64,000 bases of DNA from an uncultured Ruminiclostridium sp. (GTDB taxonomy: Bacteria; Bacillota; Clostridia; Oscillospirales; Ruminococcaceae): the NCBI GenBank assembly GCA_947629925.1, contig CANRFO010000006.1, positions 1-64,000 of the forward strand. The letters run 5' to 3'. The translations under genes and the position numbers were made by a program. Shown here one piece after another: positions 8,158 through 16,747 of this stretch; positions within the stretch are counted from its first letter, which is position 1; the number at the start of each line of letters is the position of its first letter. The notes below the pieces were generated by a model. The model saw only the letters and a list, made by a program, of their open reading frames with translations. It did no database searches and was not told the DNA's origin.

Positions 8158-9444
8158 ATGTCAGAGCCTGAAAGAGAAAACGAAACCCTGACTGCCGAAA
8201 AGCCTAAAAGAAGCTTTTTCGGCAGAAAATACAAAAGCGTCTACGGCGACCAGCTTATTTGTCTGTGCGCTCTTCTCGTCATGGGCATTTGGCGGTGGGG
8301 AGCGCGCGCGGCGGTCATCTGTGCGCTCAGCGTGCTGGTGAGCATGCTGGCGGACTATGTCTGCTGCCGCCTTACCAAAAAGACCTATAATTTCAAGGAC
8401 CTTTCCACCGTTGTGAGCGGAATGTGTCTCGGACTTCTCATGCCCGCCTCGGTGGGATACGGCTTCGTTGTGTTCGGCGCCGCCCTCGCCATGGGAATAA
8501 AGCATATTTTCGGCGGAAAGGACAATTATATTTTTAACCCTGCCTGCCTCAGCTATGCTTTTCTGGCGGCAAGCTGGCCGTCTCAGGTGCTGATGTATCC
8601 CCGCCCGGGAGAGATCATCCCTGTTTTCGGCGATTACAGCGGCTCGCTTTATTCGGGACTGGAGAGCTATCTGGTGCGCCTCGGAACGGCTCATGAGCTT
8701 TCCGTCGCCGATATTTTCCTGGGCAATTTTCTCGGCCCTATCGGCACGACGCACGTTCTTATCCTTGTGGTGTGCGGGATCTGCCTTATCTTCCGCCGCG
8801 CCCTTTCCCCGACGGTCACGCTGGTGACGTTCGCCGCCTTTACTGCGGGGTCGTTTCTCTTCCCCGCTTATGACAACATAAATTCCGCTATGATAATCGA
8901 GCTTATCTGCGGGAACCTGCTGTTCGGTCTGCTGTTCCTTGCCAACGACCCTCAGACTATACCGAAATCTTTTCTGGGAAAGATCTATTACGGTATCGTC
9001 ATCGGCGTAATGCTGGTCATCTTCCGTCACCTTGCCCATACGGAAGCGAGTTTCGTTTTCGTGCTGCTTCTGGCTAACGCGGTCTCCCTGCATATCGACC
9101 GCTTTGCCGAAGGAACGATAAAGGTGATAAAAAATACCTTCACATGGCTCAGAAAAAGCGCGGGAAGCTTCGAGCGCGTCAAAAACGAAGCGCAGAACGA
9201 CGAGGAAAAGACCCGTTATATCGGCGATACGCAGGAAATTATTGTTCCTCTTATGAATTATAATATGCCCGCCGTGGACAATAAGGTTATAAAAGCCGCA
9301 AAAAAACCGCCCAGAATAGTCAAGGGCAAGGACAACGTCCCCGTGCGTAAGAAAAGCGTTTTTGAAAAGCTTATAAAAGAAAATAAAACGGAAAAAGAAA
9401 ACAAGGAAAAAAATAAAAAAGAAAAGAAAAACGAAAAAGAGTAA
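8158..9444 (+). CDS. RnfD/NqrB-like membrane protein lacking the FMN-attachment motif
   Basis: This 428-residue protein has about nine membrane segments and matches RnfD/NqrB in order: KDLSTVVSGMCLGLLMPA, then GKDNYIFNPACLSYAF, then FLGNFLGPIG, then LLFLANDPQTIP. In Rnf and Nqr this subunit carries an FMN bound to a Thr in an S-x-A-T motif. The matching segment here (FGDYSGSLYSGLESYLV) shows no such Thr. The C-terminal 80 residues form a Lys/Glu-rich cytoplasmic tail absent from usual RnfD. GGAGGA before the ATG at 8158 sets the start. It is the first gene of a tight three-gene unit with RnfE- and RnfA-like genes. Confidence 0.85.
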   Translation: MSEPERENETLTAEKPKRSFFGRKYKSVYGDQLICLCALLVMGIWRWGARAAVICALSVLVSMLADYVCCRLTKKTYNFKDLSTVVSGMCLGLLMPASVGYGFVVFGAALAMGIKHIFGGKDNYIFNPACLSYAFLAASWPSQVLMYPRPGEIIPVFGDYSGSLYSGLESYLVRLGTAHELSVADIFLGNFLGPIGTTHVLILVVCGICLIFRRALSPTVTLVTFAAFTAGSFLFPAYDNINSAMIIELICGNLLFGLLFLANDPQTIPKSFLGKIYYGIVIGVMLVIFRHLAHTEASFVFVLLLANAVSLHIDRFAEGTIKVIKNTFTWLRKSAGSFERVKNEAQNDEEKTRYIGDTQEIIVPLMNYNMPAVDNKVIKAAKKPPRIVKGKDNVPVRKKSVFEKLIKENKTEKENKEKNKKEKKNEKE

Positions 9445-9450
9445 AATATT

Positions 9451-10086
9451 ATGGAAACTTCATCAGTCAGAAAAGTCCGCCTTTCCGACGGGATAATAAG
9501 ACAAAACGCAGTGCTTATGAGCGGCCTGTTCGCAGGTCCTGTCATAGGCGCCGCTTCAAATCTTCAGAACGCCGTGGTGCTGTGCTGGGTGTTCAGCCTT
9601 GTCACGCTTATTTCTATCTGCTTTTGCCGCCTTTTGCCGAAAAAGATCGCCTTTGCAGTAAGGATCGTGCTTTACGCCCTTATCGCGGCGGCGGTATACG
9701 TCCCTGTGATAATGACGGCAAGGCTTCTGTTCGCCGTTGAAACGGTGAACGGGATAGGGCTTTATCTTACCGTGACGGTGGCTAATCCTCTTATACTGTC
9801 AAAAACCGAAAGCCGCTTTTTCCTGCGCTCGCCGCTTCAGATGCTGAAGGACGCCTTCGGTTTTGTGCTGGGCTTTGACCTGTCATGCCTGCTGGTGGGG
9901 ACTTTAAGGGATATCCTCACTGACAATATGCTCTGGAACATGAGGGTGCAGCTTCCCTTCCAGATACCCTCGATGGGACGGGTATACGGCGGGTTTATCC
10001 TTGTGGGGGTACTGGCGGGGCTTTGCCGCGCCGTGTATAACCGCCGCAGAAGCTCAGGCTCCGAAAAAAAGGAGGCGAAGCAGTAA
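9451..10086 (+). CDS. RnfE/NqrD-like membrane protein lacking both cluster Cys
   Basis: This 211-residue protein has six membrane segments and aligns with NqrD/RnfE: RQNAVLMSGLFAGPVIGAA corresponds to the N-P-x-x-x-Q-x-L-G-x-C segment, and VANPLILSKTES to T-N-C-I-x-x-G-R-A-E. Both Cys that ligate the intramembrane iron-sulfur cluster in NqrD/RnfE are replaced, by Gly and Pro. It starts six bases after the RnfD-like gene and abuts the RnfA-like gene. The fold assignment is good; electron transfer by the known route looks unlikely. Confidence 0.8.
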   Translation: METSSVRKVRLSDGIIRQNAVLMSGLFAGPVIGAASNLQNAVVLCWVFSLVTLISICFCRLLPKKIAFAVRIVLYALIAAAVYVPVIMTARLLFAVETVNGIGLYLTVTVANPLILSKTESRFFLRSPLQMLKDAFGFVLGFDLSCLLVGTLRDILTDNMLWNMRVQLPFQIPSMGRVYGGFILVGVLAGLCRAVYNRRRSSGSEKKEAKQ

Positions 10087-10668
10087 ATGGCAACGGTATT
10101 CACAAGAATGCTCACAGCGGCGCTGCTGGGCATATTCATCGAAAACGCCGCCTTTGAACACGCGCTGGGCGTAAACGTCCTGCTTTACACCGCCCGCAAG
10201 AAAGAAAACCTTATCGGTATCTTCATCGGCGTCATATACGTCACCACCCTTTCCTCCATGCTCACCTGCCTTACGGACAGGTATTTTTCCGCGTGGGAAT
10301 ATTATAATATACTGATACCCTTTATCTATATTTTCATTATGGCGGCAGTATACCTGCTGACCCTTCTGGCAGTGTATAAGTTTCTGCCCTCGCTGTTCCG
10401 CCGCGTGAAAAAATACGTTCATCTGTCCGTGTTCAACTGCGCCGTTCTGGGCGCGCTGTTCGTTCAGAGCAACATAGGCGGCACATTCGCAAGCTATGTG
10501 GGCTACGGTCTGGGAACAGGGCTGGGCTTCCTGCTGGCAGGGTATCTGCTGGGCGCCGCTTCCTCGCGGCTGAATTCGGAATCGGTCCCCGCCGCCTTTC
10601 GAGGAATGCCCATAATGCTCATTTATGTGGGCGTTATCTCTCTGGCGTTAAGTTCGTTCTGGACATGA
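10087..10668 (+). CDS. RnfA/NqrE-like membrane protein with one cluster Cys missing
   Basis: This 193-residue, six-segment membrane protein aligns with NqrE/RnfA: IFIENAAFEHALGVNVLLYTA matches the first inverted-repeat segment, where the family has L-G-x-C, and FNCAVLGALFVQ matches V-N-C-A-x-x-G. The first Cys is replaced by Asn and the second is kept. VPAAFRGMPIMLIYVG near the C-terminus is typical of RnfA. The ATG follows the upstream stop directly, with AAGGAGG inside the upstream gene, so translation is coupled. No rnfB, rnfC or rnfG gene is next to it. Confidence 0.83.
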   Translation: MATVFTRMLTAALLGIFIENAAFEHALGVNVLLYTARKKENLIGIFIGVIYVTTLSSMLTCLTDRYFSAWEYYNILIPFIYIFIMAAVYLLTLLAVYKFLPSLFRRVKKYVHLSVFNCAVLGALFVQSNIGGTFASYVGYGLGTGLGFLLAGYLLGAASSRLNSESVPAAFRGMPIMLIYVGVISLALSSFWT

Positions 10669-10763
10669 TCTTAACATATCGCGCAAAACCGCGCGAAAGG
10701 CGTTCCGCTTAAAAAATCATCAGACACTTCTTTTTATCCGCAAGAAAATTTCAGGAGACTATC

Positions 10764-11963
10764 ATGGCATCAAAGAGCTACAAAAGAAAACGAAACACAA
10801 AAATAAAACGAAGCAGAGGAAGCCTGTACAAAAAGCGCAAATCCACAGGGAGAAAGGTGGCGGAGGTCCTGCTGCTGGTCATAGTCGCAGGGGCGCTTAT
10901 ATTTGTGGGATATTCTGCGGCGGGACCGATAATAAGCTATTTCAAAGGGGAAACTTCCGCCTCGGACGAGGATCTTTCATGGACTCCACCTGAAAGCTCC
11001 GCGCCTGAAGAAAGCACTTCGGATACCGAAGAGGACACGGACACAGGGCCCACTCCTTCGGAAACTCAGCCGCAGGCGTCATCGGCGGGAAATTACGTTC
11101 TGAGCGAAGCCGCCATGAAGGACACCGCTTCTCTTGCAAAGGCGCTGGCTGCCGCCAAAAACGCTGGATTTTCCCGCGTGGTTCTTCCCGTGAAAAATCA
11201 GCCGGGGAACCTGCTGTATAAAACCACCGTTCCCTCAGTAAAGGACTCCGAACTTATAACGGGGACAATGACCGCACCGCAGATAATTTCCATCGTGAAA
11301 AGTCAGGGGCTTGAAGCCGCCGCGCTTTTCCCCGCTCTGCATGACCATCTTACTCCCGCTTATGTTGAAGATACGGGCTACTGGTTCGCAGACGAAAGCT
11401 CCGCATGGCTCGATAACTCGCCCGACCGCGGCGGTAAACGCTGGATAGACCCGTTCAGGAGCGGAACGGCGCAGTTCTTCTCCTCCCTGTGCGCTGAGCT
11501 TAAAAGCGCGGGATTTTCGGAGATACTGCTGTCGGATATGCGTTTCCCCGCTTTCACCGAATATGACCGCACTATCCTGAACGGAAAATATTTCACCGCC
11601 GACAGATATACCGCGCTTACCTCCCTTTACGGAAAGATAAATACCGCCGTTTCAGGCAAAGCCGCCGTCGTTATAACCATGTCCGACCTCGCCGCAGGGG
11701 GCGGTTCCGCCGAGATACTTTCGGACAGCGGCTTCAGCGGCACTGTATACCTTATGTTCGACCCGTCCTCGTTCGGCAATTCCCTGAAGATAGGGGATAA
11801 GACCGTGGGACTTCCCTCCGACCCTGCCGCCAGATCAGAAGCTCTTCTGGAAGCGGCTTCGGAGCTTATAAGCACCAACCTTACCGTTATTCCTCTGATA
11901 AGCAGCGAAAAGCTTCCCCCGAATACGCTGGCGGATTGCTATGAGGCTGTTTCAGCCGAATGA
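10764..11963 (+). CDS. Membrane-anchored TIM-barrel protein, glycoside hydrolase-like
   Basis: This 399-residue protein has a very basic N-terminus (residues 1-31), one membrane segment near 32-52, a Ser/Thr/Glu/Pro-rich linker to about 108, and a globular domain. The domain shows the alternation of a TIM barrel (FSRVVLPV, GLEAAALFPAL, FSEILLSDMRFP, AAVVITMSDL, GTVYLMFDP). The pieces WIDPFRSGTAQFFSSL and LLSDMRFP recall the putative glycoside hydrolase family DUF4015. It would face outwards. Its substrate is unknown. It lies 95 bases after the Rnf-like genes and just before the SCIFF locus, with no obvious functional link. Confidence 0.65.
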   Translation: MASKSYKRKRNTKIKRSRGSLYKKRKSTGRKVAEVLLLVIVAGALIFVGYSAAGPIISYFKGETSASDEDLSWTPPESSAPEESTSDTEEDTDTGPTPSETQPQASSAGNYVLSEAAMKDTASLAKALAAAKNAGFSRVVLPVKNQPGNLLYKTTVPSVKDSELITGTMTAPQIISIVKSQGLEAAALFPALHDHLTPAYVEDTGYWFADESSAWLDNSPDRGGKRWIDPFRSGTAQFFSSLCAELKSAGFSEILLSDMRFPAFTEYDRTILNGKYFTADRYTALTSLYGKINTAVSGKAAVVITMSDLAAGGGSAEILSDSGFSGTVYLMFDPSSFGNSLKIGDKTVGLPSDPAARSEALLEAASELISTNLTVIPLISSEKLPPNTLADCYEAVSAE

Positions 11964-11973
11964 TATTTACCTC

Positions 11974-12002
11974 TTGCAAAAAAAGGAAGAATATGCTATA
12001 AT
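11974..12002 (+). promoter_or_regulatory. Sigma-A promoter for the SCIFF locus
   Basis: TTGCAA (11974-11979), a 17-base spacer and TATAAT (11997-12002). A leader of about 70 bases precedes the SCIFF start. Confidence 0.85.
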
Positions 12003-12075
12003 CGTAAATGTAACATTCCCGCCTTTTGTCAGGCGGACTTAAAAGCTGAAAAATAACCGCTGAAAGGAAAATATT

Positions 12076-12219
12076 ATGAAACATCTCAAAACCGTAAACA
12101 AGGCTAACCTGAAGGAAACCGCCGCAAAGGGCGGCTGCGGCAAGTGCCAGACCTCCTGCCAGTCCGCCTGCAAGACCTCCTGCACCGTTGCAAATCAGCA
12201 GTGCGAGGCAAATAAGTAA
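12076..12219 (+). CDS. scfA: SCIFF peptide (six Cys in forty-five residues)
   Basis: This 47-residue ribosomal peptide starts MKHLKTVNKANLKET and ends with the Cys-rich core. Its six Cys are at 21, 24, 28, 32, 36 and 43, in a region of G-G-C-G-K-C-Q-T-S-C. SCIFF peptides are near-universal in Clostridia. The radical SAM maturase encoded next installs a Cys-to-Thr thioether (ranthipeptide) bond in the core. GAAAGGAAA before the ATG is the ribosome site. The gene has its own promoter and a following hairpin that would favour peptide over maturase. The peptide's biological role is not established. Confidence 0.95.
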   Translation: MKHLKTVNKANLKETAAKGGCGKCQTSCQSACKTSCTVANQQCEANK

Positions 12220-12238
12220 ATTTGAACGCAGCAAAAGC

Positions 12239-12262
12239 AGGGAGGACTTTCCTCCCTCTTTT
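12239..12262 (+). terminator. Attenuating hairpin between SCIFF and its maturase
   Basis: AGGGAGGA pairs with TCCTCCCT at 12239-12256 and CTTTT follows. Partial termination here would give more precursor than maturase transcript. Confidence 0.65.
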
Positions 12263-12295
12263 GATGTTGAGAAAAAATAAAAAGGATTTGAGAAA

Positions 12296-13669
12296 ATGGA
12301 TTCAAGAATACATAAGTACAAGCAGGGGGATATGTATATCGTCCTTGACATAAACAGCGGCGGCGTTCACGTTGTAGATCGCCTTATCTTCGATATGCTG
12401 GATTATATCTGTCCCGACCACGAGGGCGGCGGGCTTGGCGTTGACGCAGAGCAGCTTGCCGCTTCCCTGCCTCAGTATGACAAGGGGGAGATAGCCGAGG
12501 CTTTGTCCGAGCTGGAGGAGCTTTACAACGGCAAAATGCTTTTCTCTGAGGACGAATACAAGCAGTATGCGGAAATGACGCTTAACTCTCCCATAAAGGC
12601 GATGTGCCTGCACGTTTCCCACGACTGCAATTTAAGGTGCAAATACTGCTTTGCGGAAACAGGGGATTTCGGCGGGGGAAGAATGTTGATGCCTCCCGAG
12701 GTTGGCAGAAAAGCCATAGATTTCCTTATTGAAAAGTCCGCGGGACGGGAAAATCTTGAGGTGGACTTTTTCGGCGGCGAGCCGCTTATGGCGTGGGACA
12801 CCGTCAAAGCCACCGTTGATTACGCAAGGAGCATTGAAAAACAGCACGGAAAAAATTTCCGTTTCACGATAACCACCAACGGCGTGCTGCTGGACGATGA
12901 AAAGACGGAATACATAAACCGCGAGATGAGCAACTGCGTTCTCTCCCTTGACGGCAGAAAGGAAGTAAACGACCGTATCCGCATAACTCCCAACGAAAAA
13001 GGCAGCTATGACCTTATCGTTCCCAAATTCCAGAAGCTTGTCAAAGAACGTGTAAACGAGGGCAGAACCGACCATTATATAAGAGGGACGTTCACAAAGT
13101 ACAACCTTGATTTCACAAATGATATTCTCCATATGGCGGAGCTGGGCTTCAAGCAGCTTTCGGTGGAGCCTGTTGTCACCGACCCCACAATGCCCTACGC
13201 GATAGCCGAAAACGACCTGCCCACGATTTTTGACGAATACGACAGACTTTGCGAAATTATGAAAAACGACCCGAAAAAGTTCAACTTTTTCCATTTCAAA
13301 ATCGACCTTAATCAAGGACCTTGCGCTGTCAAGCGCCTGCGCGGCTGCGGCTGCGGGAACGAGTACGTCGCCATAACTCCCGACGGCGATATTTTCCCCT
13401 GTCATCAGTTTGTGGGAATGGACGAGTGGAAAATGGGCAACATATTTGACGGAAACGTTAATAAAGATATAAAGGATTATTTTGCAAAGACCCATATTTA
13501 CAGCAAAGAGGGCTGCGCCGACTGCTGGGCAAGGTTCTACTGCTCAGGTGGCTGCAACGCAAATTCGTTCAAATATGAGGGCGACGCAAGAAAGCCTCAC
13601 AGGATCGCCTGCGAAATGCAGAAAAAGAGGATAGAATGCGGGATAGCGCTGGCGGCGGAGCAAGGCTGA
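12296..13669 (+). CDS. scfB: SCIFF radical SAM maturase
   Basis: This 457-residue enzyme uses S-adenosylmethionine and iron-sulfur clusters to form a thioether cross-link in the SCIFF peptide. An N-terminal peptide-binding (RRE-like) region spans about residues 1-90. The radical SAM CxxxCxxC motif is CNLRCKYC at 111-118. A C-terminal SPASM region has Cys in GPCAVKRLRGCGCGNEY, FPCHQF, and the run GCADCWARFYCSGGCNAN, for auxiliary clusters. Length and domain order match TIGR03974/CteB. It follows the SCIFF gene by 76 bases. Confidence 0.95.
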   Translation: MDSRIHKYKQGDMYIVLDINSGGVHVVDRLIFDMLDYICPDHEGGGLGVDAEQLAASLPQYDKGEIAEALSELEELYNGKMLFSEDEYKQYAEMTLNSPIKAMCLHVSHDCNLRCKYCFAETGDFGGGRMLMPPEVGRKAIDFLIEKSAGRENLEVDFFGGEPLMAWDTVKATVDYARSIEKQHGKNFRFTITTNGVLLDDEKTEYINREMSNCVLSLDGRKEVNDRIRITPNEKGSYDLIVPKFQKLVKERVNEGRTDHYIRGTFTKYNLDFTNDILHMAELGFKQLSVEPVVTDPTMPYAIAENDLPTIFDEYDRLCEIMKNDPKKFNFFHFKIDLNQGPCAVKRLRGCGCGNEYVAITPDGDIFPCHQFVGMDEWKMGNIFDGNVNKDIKDYFAKTHIYSKEGCADCWARFYCSGGCNANSFKYEGDARKPHRIACEMQKKRIECGIALAAEQG

Positions 13670-13863
13670 AAGGCCCTGAAGTTTTTCTTCACCTGCCCAA
13701 AATACGGACTATAAACTTTCAAACGACATCAACCTTTCCCCGATTTATAAATCCTTCTTCACGTCTTTGTCACAATCAGGGGTTATAATCCAAAATGCAA
13801 AAGGAAGAAAACCCGAAAAGGCGACCTGAAGATCACCTTCTTTCAGAAAGGAAGTCGATACTT

Positions 13864-15231
13864 ATGTATGACTATCAGCAGCAATATAATTTTTCCACCG
13901 ACCCTAACATGAACGGCTACGGCGGTTATCAGCCCGCTCCTCAGCCTCCGAAAAAGAAAAAAGTGGGCGGCGGTATCATCGCGGCGGTTATCGCGGCGGC
14001 TGTCGCAGTGGGAAGCCTGAGCGGCTTCGGCGGCGCTTATCTGGCAAGCAGAATGGACAGCAATAACTCCGAACAAACGACACAAGGCGAGGAAACCGAT
14101 CCCCCGTTGGAGACAACTGCCGAATCGGGCGAGGAAGCTCCCGCTGCAACAACGACTGAGTATGTAAAGCCCGACACCGAAGTGAGCAACGACCTTGCCA
14201 CGCTTGAAAATACGGTGAACATAAATACCACCGACGAATACGATTACGAAGAGCTTTTCGACAAGGTGAACGAGAGCATAGTCATAGTAAATAACTATGT
14301 TTCCTCTTCAAGCTACGGCAGAGGTGATGATGACAGCTACACACTTTACGGAACGGGAAGCGGCGTTATTTTCACCACCGACGGATATATCCTCACAAAT
14401 CACCATGTAGTTCAAGGCTCCAAAAAGGTTTCCGTCGTAATATCCGACAGATACAGCGACGCTGAGGAGATAGAGGCGGTTCTGGTAGGCTCCGACAGCG
14501 CCACCGACCTTGCGATACTGAAAATATCCCGTGACGAACCCTTTACCGCCGCCGCTCTCGGCGACAGCGACAGCCTGAAGATAGGTCAGGAGGTCTGCGC
14601 GATAGGTAATCCCGCAGGACTTAGCAAGACGCTTACAAACGGGATCATTTCAGGGCTGAACCGTTACTCCTCAGAGGGCGGCTATGAACTCAGCTCTATC
14701 CAGACAAACGCCGCGATAAACCCTGGCAACTCAGGCGGCGGACTGTTCGATATGTACGGGAACGTAGTCGGTATAGTAAACTCGAAGCTGGTTTCACAAA
14801 GCCTTGAGACTACTCTTGAAAATCTGGGTTTCGCCATCACGATAAATGAAGCAAAGCCTGTTATAAGCGACCTTATAAACTACGGCTACGTTACAGGCAG
14901 ACCCACTATCGGCATCACCACCGTTCAGGTCAATGAATACACCGCTCAGCTTTACGGTCTTGCCGCTACGGGACTGCTCGTCACCGAGATAGAACCTGAC
15001 GCTCCCGTTGCAAAGAGCGGGCTCAGGATCGGCGATGTCATAACTCAGGTGAACGACAAGGATATAAGCTCCGTTACCGACGTTCAGACGATAACAAAGG
15101 GAATGCACGCAGGTGATAAAATAACTCTCACTGTTTCCCGCATGTCGGGCGAAAGCGATATGTTCGGCTTCAACACCGCAAGAGAAGAAGTGCTGAAGAT
15201 AGAAGTCCAGCTCACCGAAAACAACAGCTGA
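13864..15231 (+). CDS. HtrA/DegP-family membrane serine protease
   Basis: This 455-residue trypsin-like protease degrades misfolded exported proteins. A Gly/Tyr/Gln/Pro-rich cytoplasmic N-terminus is followed by a membrane anchor near residues 35-60 and an acidic linker. The protease domain has His181 (TNHHVV), Asp215 (TDLAIL) and Ser290 (NPGNSGGGLF). One PDZ domain follows from about residue 350 (GLLVTEIEPDAPVAKSGLRIGD). The ATG at 13864 is chosen because AAAGGAAG lies just before it. A TTATAAT element at 13783-13789 may be the -10 box. A strong terminator follows. Confidence 0.94.
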   Translation: MYDYQQQYNFSTDPNMNGYGGYQPAPQPPKKKKVGGGIIAAVIAAAVAVGSLSGFGGAYLASRMDSNNSEQTTQGEETDPPLETTAESGEEAPAATTTEYVKPDTEVSNDLATLENTVNINTTDEYDYEELFDKVNESIVIVNNYVSSSSYGRGDDDSYTLYGTGSGVIFTTDGYILTNHHVVQGSKKVSVVISDRYSDAEEIEAVLVGSDSATDLAILKISRDEPFTAAALGDSDSLKIGQEVCAIGNPAGLSKTLTNGIISGLNRYSSEGGYELSSIQTNAAINPGNSGGGLFDMYGNVVGIVNSKLVSQSLETTLENLGFAITINEAKPVISDLINYGYVTGRPTIGITTVQVNEYTAQLYGLAATGLLVTEIEPDAPVAKSGLRIGDVITQVNDKDISSVTDVQTITKGMHAGDKITLTVSRMSGESDMFGFNTAREEVLKIEVQLTENNS

Positions 15232-15271
15232 AAAAGCAGATACCGAAATTTACCTTTCGAGAAATAAAATG

Positions 15272-15312
15272 TCCGCCCCCTGTTTTAAGGCAGAGGGCGG
15301 GCGTTTTCTTTT
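15272..15312 (+). terminator. Terminator after the HtrA gene
   Basis: CGCCC-CCTG pairs with CAG-AGGGCG and is followed by CGTTTTCTTTT. It lies between the convergent htrA-like and trmO genes. Confidence 0.85.
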
Positions 15313-15315
15313 ATA

Positions 15316-15978
15316 TTACGGCGAGACCTTTGTCACAGTCAGCGCGCCGTCACGGACGAAAAAGCTTATTTCATGACCTGCAAAGCTCATTGTGTAGATC
15401 CTGTCAGGGTCGTCCTGATAAGCGGGGCGCGGATCCTGAGAAAGTATCTGTATAAGCGCTTCCCGCTTTTCCTCGGAAATAATTTCAAGAAGCTCCGAGG
15501 GAAAGTTCACTTCAAGCGATTCCCTTTCGCTTACCGAAAAGCCGCCTTTTGCCTCGGGATAAGCGTCGGCGTAGGGGATATAGGGCTTTATGTCAAGAAC
15601 AGGAGTTTTGTCCATCATGTCCCCGCCTGAAATGTAAAGGACGGGACCTTCCCCGCCGTACTCTATCCTTTCCAGCCTGACCGCCGACAGACCCACGGGA
15701 TTGGGACGAAAAGGAGAACGGCTTGCAAAAACACCGACTCTCCTGTTCCCGCCCAGCCTCGGCGGGCGGACGGTAGGCGACCAGCCTTCCCTCTTCGCCT
15801 CGGAAAATTCCCATATGACCCAGATGTGAGAATAGCCCTCAAGCCCTCTGAACGCCTCTTTAACGCGATATTCAGGCTCAAAGACCACGCGGCTCACAAG
15901 CTTGTCGGCAAGCCCGCTTTGCCTCGGTATACCGAATTTTTCGGGAAAATCGCTTTCAATATGTCCGATTACCTGCAT
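15316..15978 (-). CDS. trmO: tRNA t6A37 N6-methyltransferase TrmO (TsaA)
   Basis: This 220-residue enzyme matches the TsaA/TrmO family, which methylates t6A37 of tRNA-Thr using S-adenosylmethionine. Family motifs are FGIPRQSGL, LEGYSHIWVIWEF, RPPRLGGNRRVGVFASRSPFRPNPVGLS and DKTPVLDIKPYIPYADA. The C-terminal domain (about residues 150-220) is the usual beta-rich one. It lies 11 bases downstream of pth on the same strand and is probably co-transcribed. The family is certain; the methyltransferase role is taken from the E. coli member. Confidence 0.92.
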   Translation of the reverse strand: MQVIGHIESDFPEKFGIPRQSGLADKLVSRVVFEPEYRVKEAFRGLEGYSHIWVIWEFSEAKREGWSPTVRPPRLGGNRRVGVFASRSPFRPNPVGLSAVRLERIEYGGEGPVLYISGGDMMDKTPVLDIKPYIPYADAYPEAKGGFSVSERESLEVNFPSELLEIISEEKREALIQILSQDPRPAYQDDPDRIYTMSFAGHEISFFVRDGALTVTKVSP

Positions 15979-15989
15979 TTTCTTTTCCT

Positions 15990-16616
15990 CTATCCGCCGT
16001 TGTAGCTGTTCATCGCCTCGTTCAGCTTTCCGCCCGCGATGAGCTTTGCCGCTTCAGCGGCGTTTGCAAACGCTGTCTCCAGCTTTTCACCCTCCGCTTT
16101 GGTGAAGCGGGACAAGACCCAGTCCGCAAGGTCGTAATCAGGGTGCGGCTTTTTTCCCACTCCGATGCGTATGCGGGGAAACTCATCGCTGTTCAGGCGC
16201 AGGATAATGCTTTTCATACCGTTATGCCCGCCGTCGCTCCCCTTGCCGCGGATACGGATACGCCCTACGTCAAGGGAAATGTCGTCGTATATGATAAGAA
16301 CATTTTTCGGCTCTATTTTGTAAAATCCCGCCGCTTCTCCAACGGCGTCGCCGCTGTTGTTCATGAACGTGGTGGGCTTCATCAGCAGGCAGCGCCGCCC
16401 GCCCACCTCCGCCTCGGCGGTAAGGGATTTGAAGCGCAGCTTTTTTATCTCAACGCCCAGCTCCTCCGCCAGCGTTTCCACCGCCATAAAACCGCAGTTG
16501 TGGCGGGTATCCTCATACTGCGTCCCGGGATTGCCCAGTCCCGCTATGATAAAATCTATGGGAGCGGGCGGGGCTTTCTCCGTTTCAAGCTTTTTGAATA
16601 TATCAAATATCGACAT
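15990..16616 (-). CDS. pth: Peptidyl-tRNA hydrolase
   Basis: This 208-residue enzyme releases tRNA from stalled peptidyl-tRNA. The catalytic His39 lies in EDTRHNCGF, and GLGNPG, KPTTFMNNSG, YDDISLDVGRIRIRGKGSDGGHNG in parts, and RIRIGVG are all present. An extra 20-residue N-terminal segment precedes the usual start of the fold. ATG at 16616 sits about ten bases after AAAAGGA; a GTG three codons earlier is less well placed. In many Firmicutes pth precedes mfd; here trmO follows. Confidence 0.95.
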   Translation of the reverse strand: MSIFDIFKKLETEKAPPAPIDFIIAGLGNPGTQYEDTRHNCGFMAVETLAEELGVEIKKLRFKSLTAEAEVGGRRCLLMKPTTFMNNSGDAVGEAAGFYKIEPKNVLIIYDDISLDVGRIRIRGKGSDGGHNGMKSIILRLNSDEFPRIRIGVGKKPHPDYDLADWVLSRFTKAEGEKLETAFANAAEAAKLIAGGKLNEAMNSYNGG

Positions 16617-16685
16617 TTTTTTCACGTCCTTTTCGGTGACTGTTTATCTTATTTTAACCTACCGCCGCCAAAAAGTCAACGTCCC

Positions 16686-16714
16686 TTGACAAAAGCGGAA
16701 AACTATGTTAAACT
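16686..16714 (+). promoter_or_regulatory. Sigma-A promoter for the 16748 gene
   Basis: TTGACA (16686-16691), a 17-base spacer and TAAACT (16709-16714). Confidence 0.82.
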
Positions 16715-16747
16715 ACAATAAAATATTTATTTGAAAGAAATGATTAA

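Noticed and set aside
8161..9093. A 310-codon open frame on the minus strand opposite the RnfD-like gene
   Set aside because: It mirrors the codon pattern of the RnfD-like gene, has no ribosome site or recognisable motif, and its product is a low-complexity charged chain.
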